The notes under the pieces were generated by a model that worked only from the letters and a program-made list of their open reading frames with translations, was not told the origin of the DNA and ran no database searches. A stretch of 64,000 nt of DNA, taken from NCBI RefSeq assembly GCF_039543185.1, contig NZ_BAABJG010000052.1:1-64000 (forward strand). Direction: 5' to 3'. Position 1 is the first letter of the stretch; each line of letters begins with the position of its first letter. Positions 43,525-52,225 of the stretch are shown piece by piece. This DNA comes from Paenibacillus_S vulneris (GTDB lineage Bacteria; Bacillota; Bacilli; Paenibacillales; NBRC-103111). The position numbers and the translations under genes were made by a program.

Positions 43525-44745
43525 ATGAGCCGTAAATGGTTGGAAAGGGAAGGTCTCCGATGGGTCGACGAAAACATTGTAACCCGTGACCAATATGATC
43601 GAATTTTAAGCTTATATCAAGATAAAAAGCACGCTATAGGGGTGTTGCCGATACTTGGCAGCATTTTGCTGGGGTTGGGTGTATTGAGCTTCGTAGCTGC
43701 TAACTGGCAGGAGATTCCTCAGCTGGTACGATTGCTGCTCATTATGGCCTTGATGATCGCGAGTTATGCAGGAGGGGAGCTTTTCCGCAGGAAAGGCCAT
43801 GAAAAGCTCGGTCTCGCTTTGACGGCTTTAGGCTACGTGACGTTTGGTGCAGGAATTGTTCTGACAGGTCAAATGTTTCATTTGGTGGCTTATGATATAA
43901 GAGCATTTGTCGTGTGGGGGACTGCGGGCATATTGCTGACCTATTTGTATCACAGCCGATTTATTTATTTGCTTAGTCTGGCGGTATTCACGGTCGCACA
44001 GCTCTATAGCTCAATGGAATATTATCAGTTCAGCTATATAGGGTTTGCCATCATGGCGGCAGGGCTCGGGTATTATGCCTGGGTGCGCAGGAACACGCTG
44101 TTGACCTGGTGCTTCAGTTTAAGCTATGTGCTTCATGCGCTTATCTTCGTTCTGAATAAAGATTGGAAGTTACTTTGGTTCTTTATTCCGGTTATGGCCC
44201 TCTATACCCTGGGGGACTGGTACAAAGACCGTATAACCGGCTACGCCTTGCAATCCGTGCCGCTCGCTGCCGCCTATCTATTCGGTGCCGTAACGGTATT
44301 AGGGTGGGATAACCACCCATCGGATTTGGACGCTATCAGAGCGAATCCCTATTATTATTTGGCCTCCCTGGCCGTGCTGTTTGCATTATCCCTGGCAGGG
44401 AAGTGGAGAAACAAGCAGATCACGAGTGCTATGGAGTGGGTGGTGCTGGCTCCGTTTCTATATTTACCGTCCGGCATTTCCGTTCTATACTTGCTCGCGT
44501 TGTTTTTCTTTTCCATGTATGTGCTGTGGAGAGGGTATACCGAGGAATGGCGCTTCAAAATTAACTTCGGCACCGTATTATTTCTTTGTACTACCATGAT
44601 CGCTTACGGAAAGCTGACATGGGACTTTATGGACAAATCGCTGTTCTTTATTATCGGCGGCGTGCTGCTTCTAGTTCTAAGCTGGTTCTTAAACCGGCGG
44701 AATAAACGTTTTCTCGATGAAGTCAAAGGAGGGAAGCCGTTATGA
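43525..44745 (+). CDS. DUF2157 multi-helix membrane protein
   Basis: This 406-residue protein has a short cytoplasmic N-terminus (LREGLRWVDENIVT-type, 'EREGLRWVDENIV') and about eleven membrane helices. The motif GVLSFVAANWQEIP near residue 55 is the DUF2157 mark. Its role is unknown. The start is ATG 43525 with AGAGGTG upstream. It overlaps the next gene by 4 bases, and the pairing of DUF2157 with a GDYXXLXY protein is common, so the two probably form one complex. Confidence 0.88.
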   Translation: MSRKWLEREGLRWVDENIVTRDQYDRILSLYQDKKHAIGVLPILGSILLGLGVLSFVAANWQEIPQLVRLLLIMALMIASYAGGELFRRKGHEKLGLALTALGYVTFGAGIVLTGQMFHLVAYDIRAFVVWGTAGILLTYLYHSRFIYLLSLAVFTVAQLYSSMEYYQFSYIGFAIMAAGLGYYAWVRRNTLLTWCFSLSYVLHALIFVLNKDWKLLWFFIPVMALYTLGDWYKDRITGYALQSVPLAAAYLFGAVTVLGWDNHPSDLDAIRANPYYYLASLAVLFALSLAGKWRNKQITSAMEWVVLAPFLYLPSGISVLYLLALFFFSMYVLWRGYTEEWRFKINFGTVLFLCTTMIAYGKLTWDFMDKSLFFIIGGVLLLVLSWFLNRRNKRFLDEVKGGKPL

Positions 44746-45284
44746 CGGAAGCCATTCGTTCTGTATCCAATCCACGCAGATCTTGGCTGCTCGGGCTTCT
44801 GGTTCTCCTCCAGCTGTTATTTTTGGGAGGCATTGCCCTTTCCTATTATGCGGTAGGCTGGTTCGGCACCGAAATCAAGCTAAAGACGGTTCCCGTAGAT
44901 CCGAGGGATTATTTGTACGGAGACTATGTCGTGCTGGGATACGATATCAGCCGGCTTGATTCAAGCTTATGGAAAGTCAGTGACAGAAAGCCCAAGTCCG
45001 GCGATCACGTGTTTGTGCTTCTGAAGCCCGGTACCGGAGGGTTCTATGAGGCCCGGGGAGTGTATGCTTCCAAACCTTCGCCGCAGGCGGAAGAAGTCGT
45101 GCTTACCGGTTCCATAGTCAATAGCTGGGAGGATACCATAAGCATGAAGTACGGATTGGAAAAATATTATGTTCCCGAAGGAACAGGCAGGGAGCTTGAG
45201 AAGCAGGCAGGGAACCTTGTCGCGAAGGTGAAAGTAGCTTCGTGGGGACAAGCGAAGATTGTAGCCTTGGAGCCGCGCGAGTAA
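44742..45284 (+). CDS. GDYXXLXY domain protein
   Basis: This 180-residue protein has one N-terminal membrane helix (LLGLLVLLQLLFLGGIAL) and the family motif at about residue 63 (YGDYVVLGYDI), in a small beta-rich exported domain. The function is not known. It starts within the end of the DUF2157 gene (ATGA overlap), so it is translationally coupled to it. Confidence 0.9.
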   Translation: MTEAIRSVSNPRRSWLLGLLVLLQLLFLGGIALSYYAVGWFGTEIKLKTVPVDPRDYLYGDYVVLGYDISRLDSSLWKVSDRKPKSGDHVFVLLKPGTGGFYEARGVYASKPSPQAEEVVLTGSIVNSWEDTISMKYGLEKYYVPEGTGRELEKQAGNLVAKVKVASWGQAKIVALEPRE

Positions 45285-45288
45285 TACT

Positions 45289-45342
45289 TTCAGCAAACTT
45301 TCAGTTTGTGTTCAGATTCGATTCATTTTTAAGTGTGATAAT
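45289..45342 (+). promoter_or_regulatory. Four 11-bp-phased TTCAG repeats before an extended -10 box
   Basis: TTCAG begins at 45289, 45300 and 45311, and TTCAT at 45322, exactly 11 bases apart each time. GATAAT at 45337-45342 with an upstream TG forms an extended -10 box. Regular 11-bp repeats next to a promoter without a -35 box are typical sites of OmpR/PhoB-type response regulators. The units differ from the Bacillus Pho box at one position. Confidence 0.6.
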
Positions 45343-45384
45343 AGGGATAAGCAATACAACCTATGAAACTTGGAGGAATCGAAC

Positions 45385-45534
45385 ATGACGAATCGCAGAG
45401 CAATCCGACTTGTGCTGGCTGCTGTCATAATGTTCGGAGGAACCGTTGCACTTTATGAGTGGGACCAAGCCGTCTCCGCGCATCAGGCTCAAATCATGAA
45501 CGTTGCACAGCATAAGACGATACCGGCTTCGTAA
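45385..45534 (+). CDS. Short secreted or membrane protein, 49 residues
   Basis: This open frame encodes 49 residues with a basic start (MTNRRAIR), a hydrophobic core (LVLAAVIMFGGTVALY) and a polar tail ending in TIPAS, the shape of an exported or membrane-held peptide. GGAGGA lies 7 bases before ATG 45385, and a repeat-controlled promoter precedes it, so I consider it real. I do not recognise a family. A terminator follows at 45572-45603. Confidence 0.7.
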   Translation: MTNRRAIRLVLAAVIMFGGTVALYEWDQAVSAHQAQIMNVAQHKTIPAS

Positions 45535-45571
45535 AGAAACCATTGTTTCTTTAGAACCCGCTAACTGTTGA

Positions 45572-45603
45572 AAGGCGCATGGGATATAATAACCATGCGC
45601 CTT
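45572..45603. terminator. Hairpin between the short gene and the secreted-protein gene
   Basis: AAGGCGCATGG at 45572-45582 pairs perfectly with 45593-45603 over a 10-base AT-rich loop. T runs are short on both sides. A smaller AAAGAAAC/GTTTCTTT hairpin lies right after the stop at 45534. Together they can separate the two converging genes. Confidence 0.65.
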
Positions 45604-45616
45604 AGTGCATTATAGC

Positions 45617-47371
45617 TTAATCTCTCTCGAGCTGTGCCACTAGTCTTCTGGCCTGGCCTGCCGGTGTATCGATGGTCTCATATACCTTTAACCGAAGGCT
45701 ATTTTCAAGCTGGTCCAGCTGGGTGTCATTGAAATAGATCAGCTGCTCCCCGTTGGTAAACCGGTTTTCTCCGCTTAAATTTTTCGTTGTAGAAGCAATT
45801 TTTCTTCCATCCTTCGTTTCCAGAACCATCAGCAGTTTATTGAAATTCGCGTCGACCATGACCGTATCCACACTTTTCAACTCCGTGTTAATACGCAGCT
45901 TGTAATTATAATTATAGGTTTGCGTTGCCTGGTTCATCCCGGCCAAGTTGCTCAGTGCCCAGTCCTTGATTGTCAACTGATAAGGATATGCAAGGAGCTG
46001 CTGGTTATCAATGGATGTTTTGTTCATCGTAACATTGGCTTGAGAAATCGTAATTTTATAAGGCGCGGCCGTCTTGTCATCGATCAATTTCAGCGTATAT
46101 TGGTTTTTGATGTCGTTCATCGGCAGAACGAACGAATAATTGACAACATAATCCGTACCCGGAACGACCAATGCTGCATTGTTGTTCAATCGGCTGCCAG
46201 CGTAAGTAAACCCGCCTCCGACAAGCTCGGCTGCAAATTGCGGCACCGGTAACGGTTTATCGCTTTTATTGGAAAACTTCATTTTGACGATGCCGGTTTG
46301 GTAACCCATGCCTTCATTCTCATAGGTTTGCATATCGACGACGGATACGGAAATGTCCGGATTGATCGAATTATTGATCGGGTCGATCTGCAGCGGCGTA
46401 TTCATCGTATAGGCTGCAGGCTCAGTTGTATCCTTAATCGAAGCACTGCTCTCCGGAACCAGGATGCTGAGTCTGCCTACCTTGTAGGAAATGATGGCGG
46501 AAGCGTCAGTCCGGTTCGGAACCTTATAGGTTTCTGTAGTCGAGACGGTGAAGCTGCTTAATTGGGTATCCAGATCCGTAGGGATAGCGTAATAAATATA
46601 TTTTTGGTCCCCTGGATCCAATGCGCTAACCGCTTGATCTGCACGAGTACCCTTATACGTAAAAGTAGCCGATTTCCCGTCGAGAGAGAAGCTTGGAATG
46701 GATTCCGTCTTGGTTCCCGGATTTTGAACGAGCAGCTTAAGAACCTTCACAGGAACCTGGTCTTTAAAATTGGTAGCTAAGTGAACAGGCGTATACGTTA
46801 AGGAAGAATCCAGAGAAGGAATCGTAAAGGGTTCCCCCCAAGCCTTTATCGCACCCGGATCCGAAATCGGCGTTTGATCTCCGTACCATACCAGATTACT
46901 GACCGGAACATCGAGCATGGTGGTCTCTACTTTCGGATATACGTCTTTATCCACATCTATCCATACAATATCGGTCGGGTTCAGGCTGTCTCCACCGTCG
47001 ATCTGCGTCATGTAGCTTAGCTCGATGCTGGACATCGGCGGTACGGAAACCGGATTATCCGCGCTGCCCTTCAAGACATACCTGGCGCCGTTACTCATTG
47101 CAATGCGGGCTTCATAATCCGGAACGCGGACCGTGTCGTTGGAAACATTATACATTTTCACTTTGACGCCGACCCGGGTACCATTAATCGAATGCTCACT
47201 TAGCAGGCTGCTGACTTTTACCTGAAGAGGGCCGTTCAATGTGACTGGATATCGGTTATCTATGGAAACGGCATTATCCGTTTCGTCCGCCATGGCAGCG
47301 ATTGGGCCGAACGAAAGAACGAGAGAAGAGACGATAACGGCCGACAGCGCTTTTTTCAGATGGTTTTGCAT
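45617..47371 (-). CDS. Secreted protein of unknown function in the efflux operon
   Basis: This 584-residue protein has a classical signal peptide (LKKALSAVIVSSLVLSFG with a likely cut after AMA) and then repeated beta-sandwich-like stretches: three or four segments of about 130 residues with phrases such as 'VKVKMYNVSNDTVRVPDY', 'LKLLVQNPGTKTESIPSF' and 'VKMKFSNKSDKPLPVPQF', which read like one repeated domain. I do not recognise a family. ATG 47371 is 7 bases from GGAGG; ATG 47374 is closer. It follows the lipoprotein adaptor gene by 46 bases, so it is probably part of the efflux operon. Confidence 0.75.
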   Translation of the reverse strand: MQNHLKKALSAVIVSSLVLSFGPIAAMADETDNAVSIDNRYPVTLNGPLQVKVSSLLSEHSINGTRVGVKVKMYNVSNDTVRVPDYEARIAMSNGARYVLKGSADNPVSVPPMSSIELSYMTQIDGGDSLNPTDIVWIDVDKDVYPKVETTMLDVPVSNLVWYGDQTPISDPGAIKAWGEPFTIPSLDSSLTYTPVHLATNFKDQVPVKVLKLLVQNPGTKTESIPSFSLDGKSATFTYKGTRADQAVSALDPGDQKYIYYAIPTDLDTQLSSFTVSTTETYKVPNRTDASAIISYKVGRLSILVPESSASIKDTTEPAAYTMNTPLQIDPINNSINPDISVSVVDMQTYENEGMGYQTGIVKMKFSNKSDKPLPVPQFAAELVGGGFTYAGSRLNNNAALVVPGTDYVVNYSFVLPMNDIKNQYTLKLIDDKTAAPYKITISQANVTMNKTSIDNQQLLAYPYQLTIKDWALSNLAGMNQATQTYNYNYKLRINTELKSVDTVMVDANFNKLLMVLETKDGRKIASTTKNLSGENRFTNGEQLIYFNDTQLDQLENSLRLKVYETIDTPAGQARRLVAQLERD

Positions 47372-47417
47372 CATAGGTCCTCCATTATTAAAAGGTTGAG
47401 TCTGATCAGCGGGTTCG

Positions 47418-48659
47418 TTATTTGCGAACCTCCACTTTGTCCTTGTCTTTCAATTCCTGAGCCCCCAGGACGACAATGGGCTCGCCTTCCTTCACACCGG
47501 AGACAACTTCGCGGCTGGAATCCGCCGCCGTGCGCCCCAGCACGACTTTTCTTTTCTCCGCCAGATCATTGGACACGACAAACACATAATTGTCATTGCC
47601 TTCCTTGGTAATCGCTGAGGCAGGTACGGTTACAACATCTTGGGAAGCGTCACCGCCCAGCTGAAGCTTAACCCTCATTCCTGATTTCAGCTTCAGATCC
47701 GCGTTTGGAGCGCTTAGCTCAAGCACATAGGTTTTGCTTTGCGGACTCATAACCTCGGCAAGATAGGTTACGGTTCCAGTCAATTTAGCGTCGGATCCCT
47801 GAAGGGTAAACGGCAGCTCCTGCTTGCCGCGAACAAGCTTCAGTGCGCTTTCGGTTACATCGGCATGGATTTTTATCGGATTTTGCTGTTGAATCACGCC
47901 GGCCACATAGCCTGCTGGAACCGTAACACCGGCTTCGGGGTTCAGATCCGTCAAAATGCCGCTGATTGGCGCTTTCACCTCAAAATCGGACAGCGTTTTA
48001 TCTATATCCTGCAGCGTAACGTTGGTGGATTCGATTTGGATTTTGAGCGAAGCCAGAGGGTCTGTCGCCTCCAGATTGGCCAGCTGCTTCTGGGCTGTGT
48101 CCAAATCAAGCCTCGTAGTTTTGAGCTGCGTCTCCGCTTTGTCCAGCTGGGATTTCGGAACGAGACCAGCATCATAATCGTTGCGGATATTGTTGTAGCT
48201 TTTCTCCAAATCCGCTAGTGTAAGCAGCAGCTTCTCGATGGTGTTCTTGTAAACGCCGCGATTCGTGGCGATATCTTCACGCGTCTTATCCAGCTGGGCC
48301 TGCAGATTCTGGCGCGACAGCTCCGTCTTCTCCCGGTTTCTGGCCGCATCGGCAGAATCCAGCGTGAATATCACTTCACCCTGCTGCACGGTGTCCCCGC
48401 GCTTCTTTTTCATCTCCAGCACGTCGCCGCCTACTTTGGTGATGATATTGACTTGGGAGGAGGAGACGACATCGGCATCGAGCTCTTGCTTATTATCCAT
48501 TTTTTGCTTAGCAGCAGGCTCAATCTTGACCGATTTGGCCTGATTTCCGCTCGCATTCGTAACCGAGCAGCCTGCGGCTAGAGCACCGCTTAAGATAATG
48601 ACAAGACCTGTCATTAGTACGCGATGGAACCTGTTTGGATTATCGATCATCCTGGTCAT
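47418..48659 (-). CDS. Lipoprotein membrane-fusion adaptor (RND/HlyD type)
   Basis: This 413-residue protein has a lipoprotein signal ending in LAAGC (Cys near residue 31), a barrel-sandwich (lipoyl-like) half VSSSQVNIITKVGGDVLEM, a long coiled coil (about 105-195), the second lipoyl half FEVKAPISGILTDLNP, and a beta-barrel end, the pattern of efflux adaptor subunits. In Gram-positive cells such proteins often work with ABC or MFS pumps. ATG 48659 lies after AAAGGAG. It follows the MFS pump gene by 43 bases, so the pump operon carries two different adaptors. Confidence 0.9.
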   Translation of the reverse strand: MTRMIDNPNRFHRVLMTGLVIILSGALAAGCSVTNASGNQAKSVKIEPAAKQKMDNKQELDADVVSSSQVNIITKVGGDVLEMKKKRGDTVQQGEVIFTLDSADAARNREKTELSRQNLQAQLDKTREDIATNRGVYKNTIEKLLLTLADLEKSYNNIRNDYDAGLVPKSQLDKAETQLKTTRLDLDTAQKQLANLEATDPLASLKIQIESTNVTLQDIDKTLSDFEVKAPISGILTDLNPEAGVTVPAGYVAGVIQQQNPIKIHADVTESALKLVRGKQELPFTLQGSDAKLTGTVTYLAEVMSPQSKTYVLELSAPNADLKLKSGMRVKLQLGGDASQDVVTVPASAITKEGNDNYVFVVSNDLAEKRKVVLGRTAADSSREVVSGVKEGEPIVVLGAQELKDKDKVEVRK

Positions 48660-48702
48660 GGGATGGGTAGCTCCTTTGCAATAAAATCGTGATACGGTCT
48701 AT

Positions 48703-50292
48703 TTATTCACCCATAACGTGGGCTTTTGGACCGCCCTTGGCTTTCGTATTTTTCAGAAAAAGGGACAGCACGGCGGCTATGACCGACAATACAGCGGTAA
48801 CGACGAACACGTCGTCCAGTCCATTAACAGTAGCCTGTATTTGCACCTGGCCATTAATAAATGCGATCGCGCTGGAGTGTGCCTGCGCAGCCGATTGGCC
48901 CATGCTCATGTATTGCCCCTGGATTTGGTTCACATGATTCATAACGTTGGAGGAGAACATGTTCAGTTGCTCCGATAAGTCAGCCACATGGAACGTCCGG
49001 CGATCGGAGTACAGCAGAGCGAGCCAGGCAATCCCGAAGGAGGCGCTGATCTGGCGGATCGTATTGGATAATGCCGTTCCCTGTCCCATCTTGTGCATAG
49101 GGACCGTGTTCATGCCGGCGGTCTGGATAGGCATCATCATCAGCCCCATCCCTATAGCCCGAAGCACCAGCCATCCGATGAGCACGGAGAAGGCTGTGTT
49201 CAAATCGAGAGCGGAGGATAAATATAACGATAAAGCTGTAAACAGCAAGCCGACGATGGCCAGCAGCCGGGCTCCTATCTTATCGAATAATGCCCCCGCT
49301 ATAGGCATCATGATGCCGGATACGACAGCCTGGGGAAGCAGGATCAGGCCGGTTTGGATTGCGGACAGTCCGGATAACGTCTGCAGGAATATCGGCAATA
49401 AGAACAGGACTCCCATCATGATTAACGTTGCGATGCTCGAAATAATGAGGGAGAGTGTAAAGGTAGCGTTCTTCAACAGGGTTAAATCCAGCATGGGATG
49501 GTCAATCAACAGTTCGATAAAGACAAAGATGACAAGACAGGTTAACCCGATTGATATAAAGGTGACGACCTCGGAATCACCCCAGCCTTTCTCCGATACC
49601 TTGCCGATGCCATAGAGCAGCGTCGAGAGGCCGGTGGTTGCCGTCAGAAAGCCCCATAGATCGAAGCGTTGGGTGACCGGCGCCTTGAATTCGGTTAACA
49701 CCGCCATAGCAAGGAAAAAGTCTACAATGCCGATGGGAACATTAATGGTAAAGATGAGCCGCCAATCCAAATACTCGACGATATAACCGCTTAATGTCGG
49801 ACCGGTCGCCGGAGCGAACATAATAGCGATACCGAACAAGCCCATTGCCATCCCCCGTTTTTCCGGCGGAAACATGCGGAAGATCATCGCCATACTGATC
49901 GGCATCAGCGCTCCGCCTCCGATGGCTTGCACAATGCGGAAGACAATCATGCTGTCGTTGCTCCACGCCGCACCGCAAAGCCCTGAGCCTATGGTGAAGA
50001 TGGCATTAGCAATCAGAAAGATTCGCTTGTAGCCGAACCGGTCTCCCAAATAGCCGGTAACAGGAACCAAAGCGCCGCTGACCAGAGCATAGGCGGTAAC
50101 GACCCATTCAATATCCGATTGGGTGACGCCGAAGACGGACATCATTTTGGGCAGAGCTACGTTGACGATACTTGTGTCAAGAATAGCCATAAATACTGCG
50201 ATGATGACGGCCAGCATGGCTAGACCCGGCCCTTTGGCCGCCGTTGGAGCCTGAATCGCCGTTTCCGGCGAGGCCGTGTTTGCGGATGCCAC
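48703..50292 (-). CDS. EmrB/QacA-type MFS drug exporter (DHA2)
   Basis: This 529-residue protein has fourteen membrane helices and the DHA2 marks: FMAILDTSIVNVALP near 35, GYLGDRFGYKRIF near 85 and GGGALMPISMAM near 127. It should export hydrophobic toxic compounds using the proton gradient. The start is GTG 50292 with AAAGGAGGA 7 bases upstream. It lies between two adaptor genes and 38 bases after the EmrA-like one, and is controlled by the adjacent MarR. Confidence 0.93.
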   Translation of the reverse strand: MASANTASPETAIQAPTAAKGPGLAMLAVIIAVFMAILDTSIVNVALPKMMSVFGVTQSDIEWVVTAYALVSGALVPVTGYLGDRFGYKRIFLIANAIFTIGSGLCGAAWSNDSMIVFRIVQAIGGGALMPISMAMIFRMFPPEKRGMAMGLFGIAIMFAPATGPTLSGYIVEYLDWRLIFTINVPIGIVDFFLAMAVLTEFKAPVTQRFDLWGFLTATTGLSTLLYGIGKVSEKGWGDSEVVTFISIGLTCLVIFVFIELLIDHPMLDLTLLKNATFTLSLIISSIATLIMMGVLFLLPIFLQTLSGLSAIQTGLILLPQAVVSGIMMPIAGALFDKIGARLLAIVGLLFTALSLYLSSALDLNTAFSVLIGWLVLRAIGMGLMMMPIQTAGMNTVPMHKMGQGTALSNTIRQISASFGIAWLALLYSDRRTFHVADLSEQLNMFSSNVMNHVNQIQGQYMSMGQSAAQAHSSAIAFINGQVQIQATVNGLDDVFVVTAVLSVIAAVLSLFLKNTKAKGGPKAHVMGE

Positions 50293-50330
50293 AGCTATTC
50301 CTCCTTTCTTATCTCACTTGAAGCAGAAGG

Positions 50331-50984
50331 CTACTTCTCAATTTTGATAGCAACGTTCAAACCGGGGACCAAACGAAGTCCTTGATGATCATCCAGGGAA
50401 ATTCGAACCGGAATGCGCTGAATTACCTTGGTGAAGTTGCCGCTTGAATTGGAGCTCGACAGGAGGGAGAAGGAGGAATTGGTTCCAAGACCAAGTCGTT
50501 CCACGTGTCCTGTAATGACAGTACCGGGATAGGCATCGACCTTGATCGTGACCTTGCTCCCGACCTTGACGTCGGCAATTTCCGTTTCTTGAAGGTTTGC
50601 AGTCACATACAGCTGATCTAGATTCGCGCTCATCGCGATGGCGCTGCTGGCAGAAACCATCTGGTCCTTAATGCCGTTGAATTGAATAATTGTACCTTCC
50701 TCGGCGGCAATAACATCTTGTGTGACAGCGGGTGTATTGCCGCGGGCCGGGGTCGTCTCGACGATTCCCAGCACATCGCCTTTCTTGAAGGAATCGCCTT
50801 CTTTAAAATTCCATTCGATCAATTTGCCTGAACCGGGTGCTCCAATGGCCCTTAAGTCCCCTTGAATCCTTGCATCCTCTGTCGTTATGTATTTGCTGGC
50901 AACCGCGTAATAGTAGGTGCCGCCTGCTCCTCCTCCCAGAAGGATCAAAGCTAGCAGGACAAGTAATATGACCTTTTTCTTCAT
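50331..50984 (-). CDS. EmrA-like HlyD family adaptor
   Basis: This 217-residue protein has one N-terminal helix (VILLVLLALILLGGGAGG), a short lipoyl-like domain (ITTEDARIQGDLRAIGAPGSGKLIEWNF in parts) and a beta-barrel end (VKVGSKVTIKVDAYPGTVITGHVERLG). It has almost no coiled coil, as in other Bacillota EmrA proteins. It should hold the pump in the wall zone. ATG 50984 follows AAAGGAGC. It starts 38 bases after the MarR gene and is its first target in the operon. Confidence 0.9.
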   Translation of the reverse strand: MKKKVILLVLLALILLGGGAGGTYYYAVASKYITTEDARIQGDLRAIGAPGSGKLIEWNFKEGDSFKKGDVLGIVETTPARGNTPAVTQDVIAAEEGTIIQFNGIKDQMVSASSAIAMSANLDQLYVTANLQETEIADVKVGSKVTIKVDAYPGTVITGHVERLGLGTNSSFSLLSSSNSSGNFTKVIQRIPVRISLDDHQGLRLVPGLNVAIKIEK

Positions 50985-51022
50985 TGCTGAATAAGCTCCT
51001 TTCTAAAATGGGAAGCGCGGGA

Positions 51023-51451
51023 CTATCCCAAATCCTTGGCATTGGACAGCATTTTGCGAAATGTTGCCATAAACTGATCGGTTTCTTCCTGGCTTAAGTT
51101 GGCCAGCATGGCTTGTAGAATCCTTTTGCGGCGTTGGATGATCTCGCTGACCGTATGGCGGCCGGCTTCCGACAGCTCAAGCCACACCACTCTACGATCT
51201 GTAACGTCGCGGGATCGAATAACATGGCCGTCACGAACAAGACGATTAATCGCAATGGTTGTAGCGCTAGGCGAAAGATTCAGCTCCTCTGCCAGCTCGC
51301 TTACCGTCATGCGTCCGCCTCCGGACAACGTATGCAGCAGCAGAAACTGCTGTTTGGACACTGCCGGGCATGGTGTCCACTTGTTGGATTGCCGGATCGC
51401 AGCATGGATGAGCTTCTCGAACTCATTCAATCTGTCGTCAATGCTTACCAA
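51023..51451 (-). CDS. MarR-family regulator of the efflux operon
   Basis: This 142-residue winged-helix protein has the MarR pattern (MTVSELAEELNLSPSATTIAINRLVRDGHVIRSRD-TDRRVVWLELSEAG). It is the first gene of the efflux operon and most likely represses it. The start is TTG 51451, with AAGGAGGG 9 bases upstream; the frame to 51556 begins in the AT-rich operator and has no site. The gene reads away from a second MarR gene at 51686. Confidence 0.9.
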   Translation of the reverse strand: MVSIDDRLNEFEKLIHAAIRQSNKWTPCPAVSKQQFLLLHTLSGGGRMTVSELAEELNLSPSATTIAINRLVRDGHVIRSRDVTDRRVVWLELSEAGRHTVSEIIQRRKRILQAMLANLSQEETDQFMATFRKMLSNAKDLG

Positions 51452-51525
51452 CGATGGAATCCCTCCTTCTCCGAAAACAGGTTTACAGATAAACGTATTA
51501 TACATAAGCGGTAAAAATGTTTTTC

Positions 51526-51555
51526 GGAATATATTTTTATAGTAAAAATATTTCA
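51526..51555. promoter_or_regulatory. AT-rich imperfect palindrome between two MarR genes
   Basis: GGAATATATTTTTA and TAAAAATATTTC flank TAG and are nearly complementary (one mismatch and one extra base). Just beyond, ATTTCATG and AAATATCATG repeat. This is the right kind and place for a MarR-dimer site controlling one or both divergent genes. Confidence 0.5.
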
Positions 51556-51685
51556 TGGAAAAAATATCATGTTGAATATTACATCGTCAACCTATTTTTT
51601 TGTAAAAGATTTGAAACAAAACTTCCGCTCGTCCGTATTACCAATCAAACGAGAAACCAGATCTATTGGAAAAAGGAGCAAAACC

Positions 51686-52120
51686 ATGAATGACCATCGC
51701 AACCTGTTTGAACTGGAGGAGGTAACAAGACAGCTATTCCGGAAAATGTCGCTTGCCTGGAACCGGTTCAATGAGAAAGGAATGACCTCACCCCAGGGCT
51801 ATATTCTGGAGAAGCTGGAGACAGAGGGACCGCTTAAGGTGTCCCAGATGGCGGATGCGATGTGCTATACCGCCGGAGCAATAACCACTCTTGCGGATAA
51901 GCTGCTGCTGTCAGGTTATGTGGAACGGGAGCGGGACGATGAGGATCGCAGAGTCGTCTATTTGCGCATTACGGAGGAAGGCCGGAAGATGCTGGGAATG
52001 ATCAGGGAGCAGAGAAAATCGAACATCAATACGTTCTTCGGCGATCTGCCGGATGAAGACATACAGCATTTGATAAGAATTTATAAACATATTTTGGCTC
52101 ATTCGGATAAAAAGGCTTAG
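51686..52120 (+). CDS. Second, divergent MarR-family regulator
   Basis: This 144-residue protein has a complete MarR winged helix (LKVSQMADAMCYTAGAITTLADKLLLSGYVERERDDEDRRVVYLRI). It differs clearly from the MarR at 51023. The start is ATG 51686 after AAAGGAG; the long frame from 51569 runs through the operator region. Its target may be the efflux operon, itself, or lipL, which follows after 105 bases without a clear terminator. Confidence 0.9.
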   Translation: MNDHRNLFELEEVTRQLFRKMSLAWNRFNEKGMTSPQGYILEKLETEGPLKVSQMADAMCYTAGAITTLADKLLLSGYVERERDDEDRRVVYLRITEEGRKMLGMIREQRKSNINTFFGDLPDEDIQHLIRIYKHILAHSDKKA

Positions 52121-52225
52121 TCAAACCGGCTCCGAATCTCTATAATGAACAGTAGAACGGGGAGGGCGAGTCAGCCGACTCCCTACTGGAAGAAGAATCA
52201 AACTGGATTCGGAAAGAGGAGTAAC

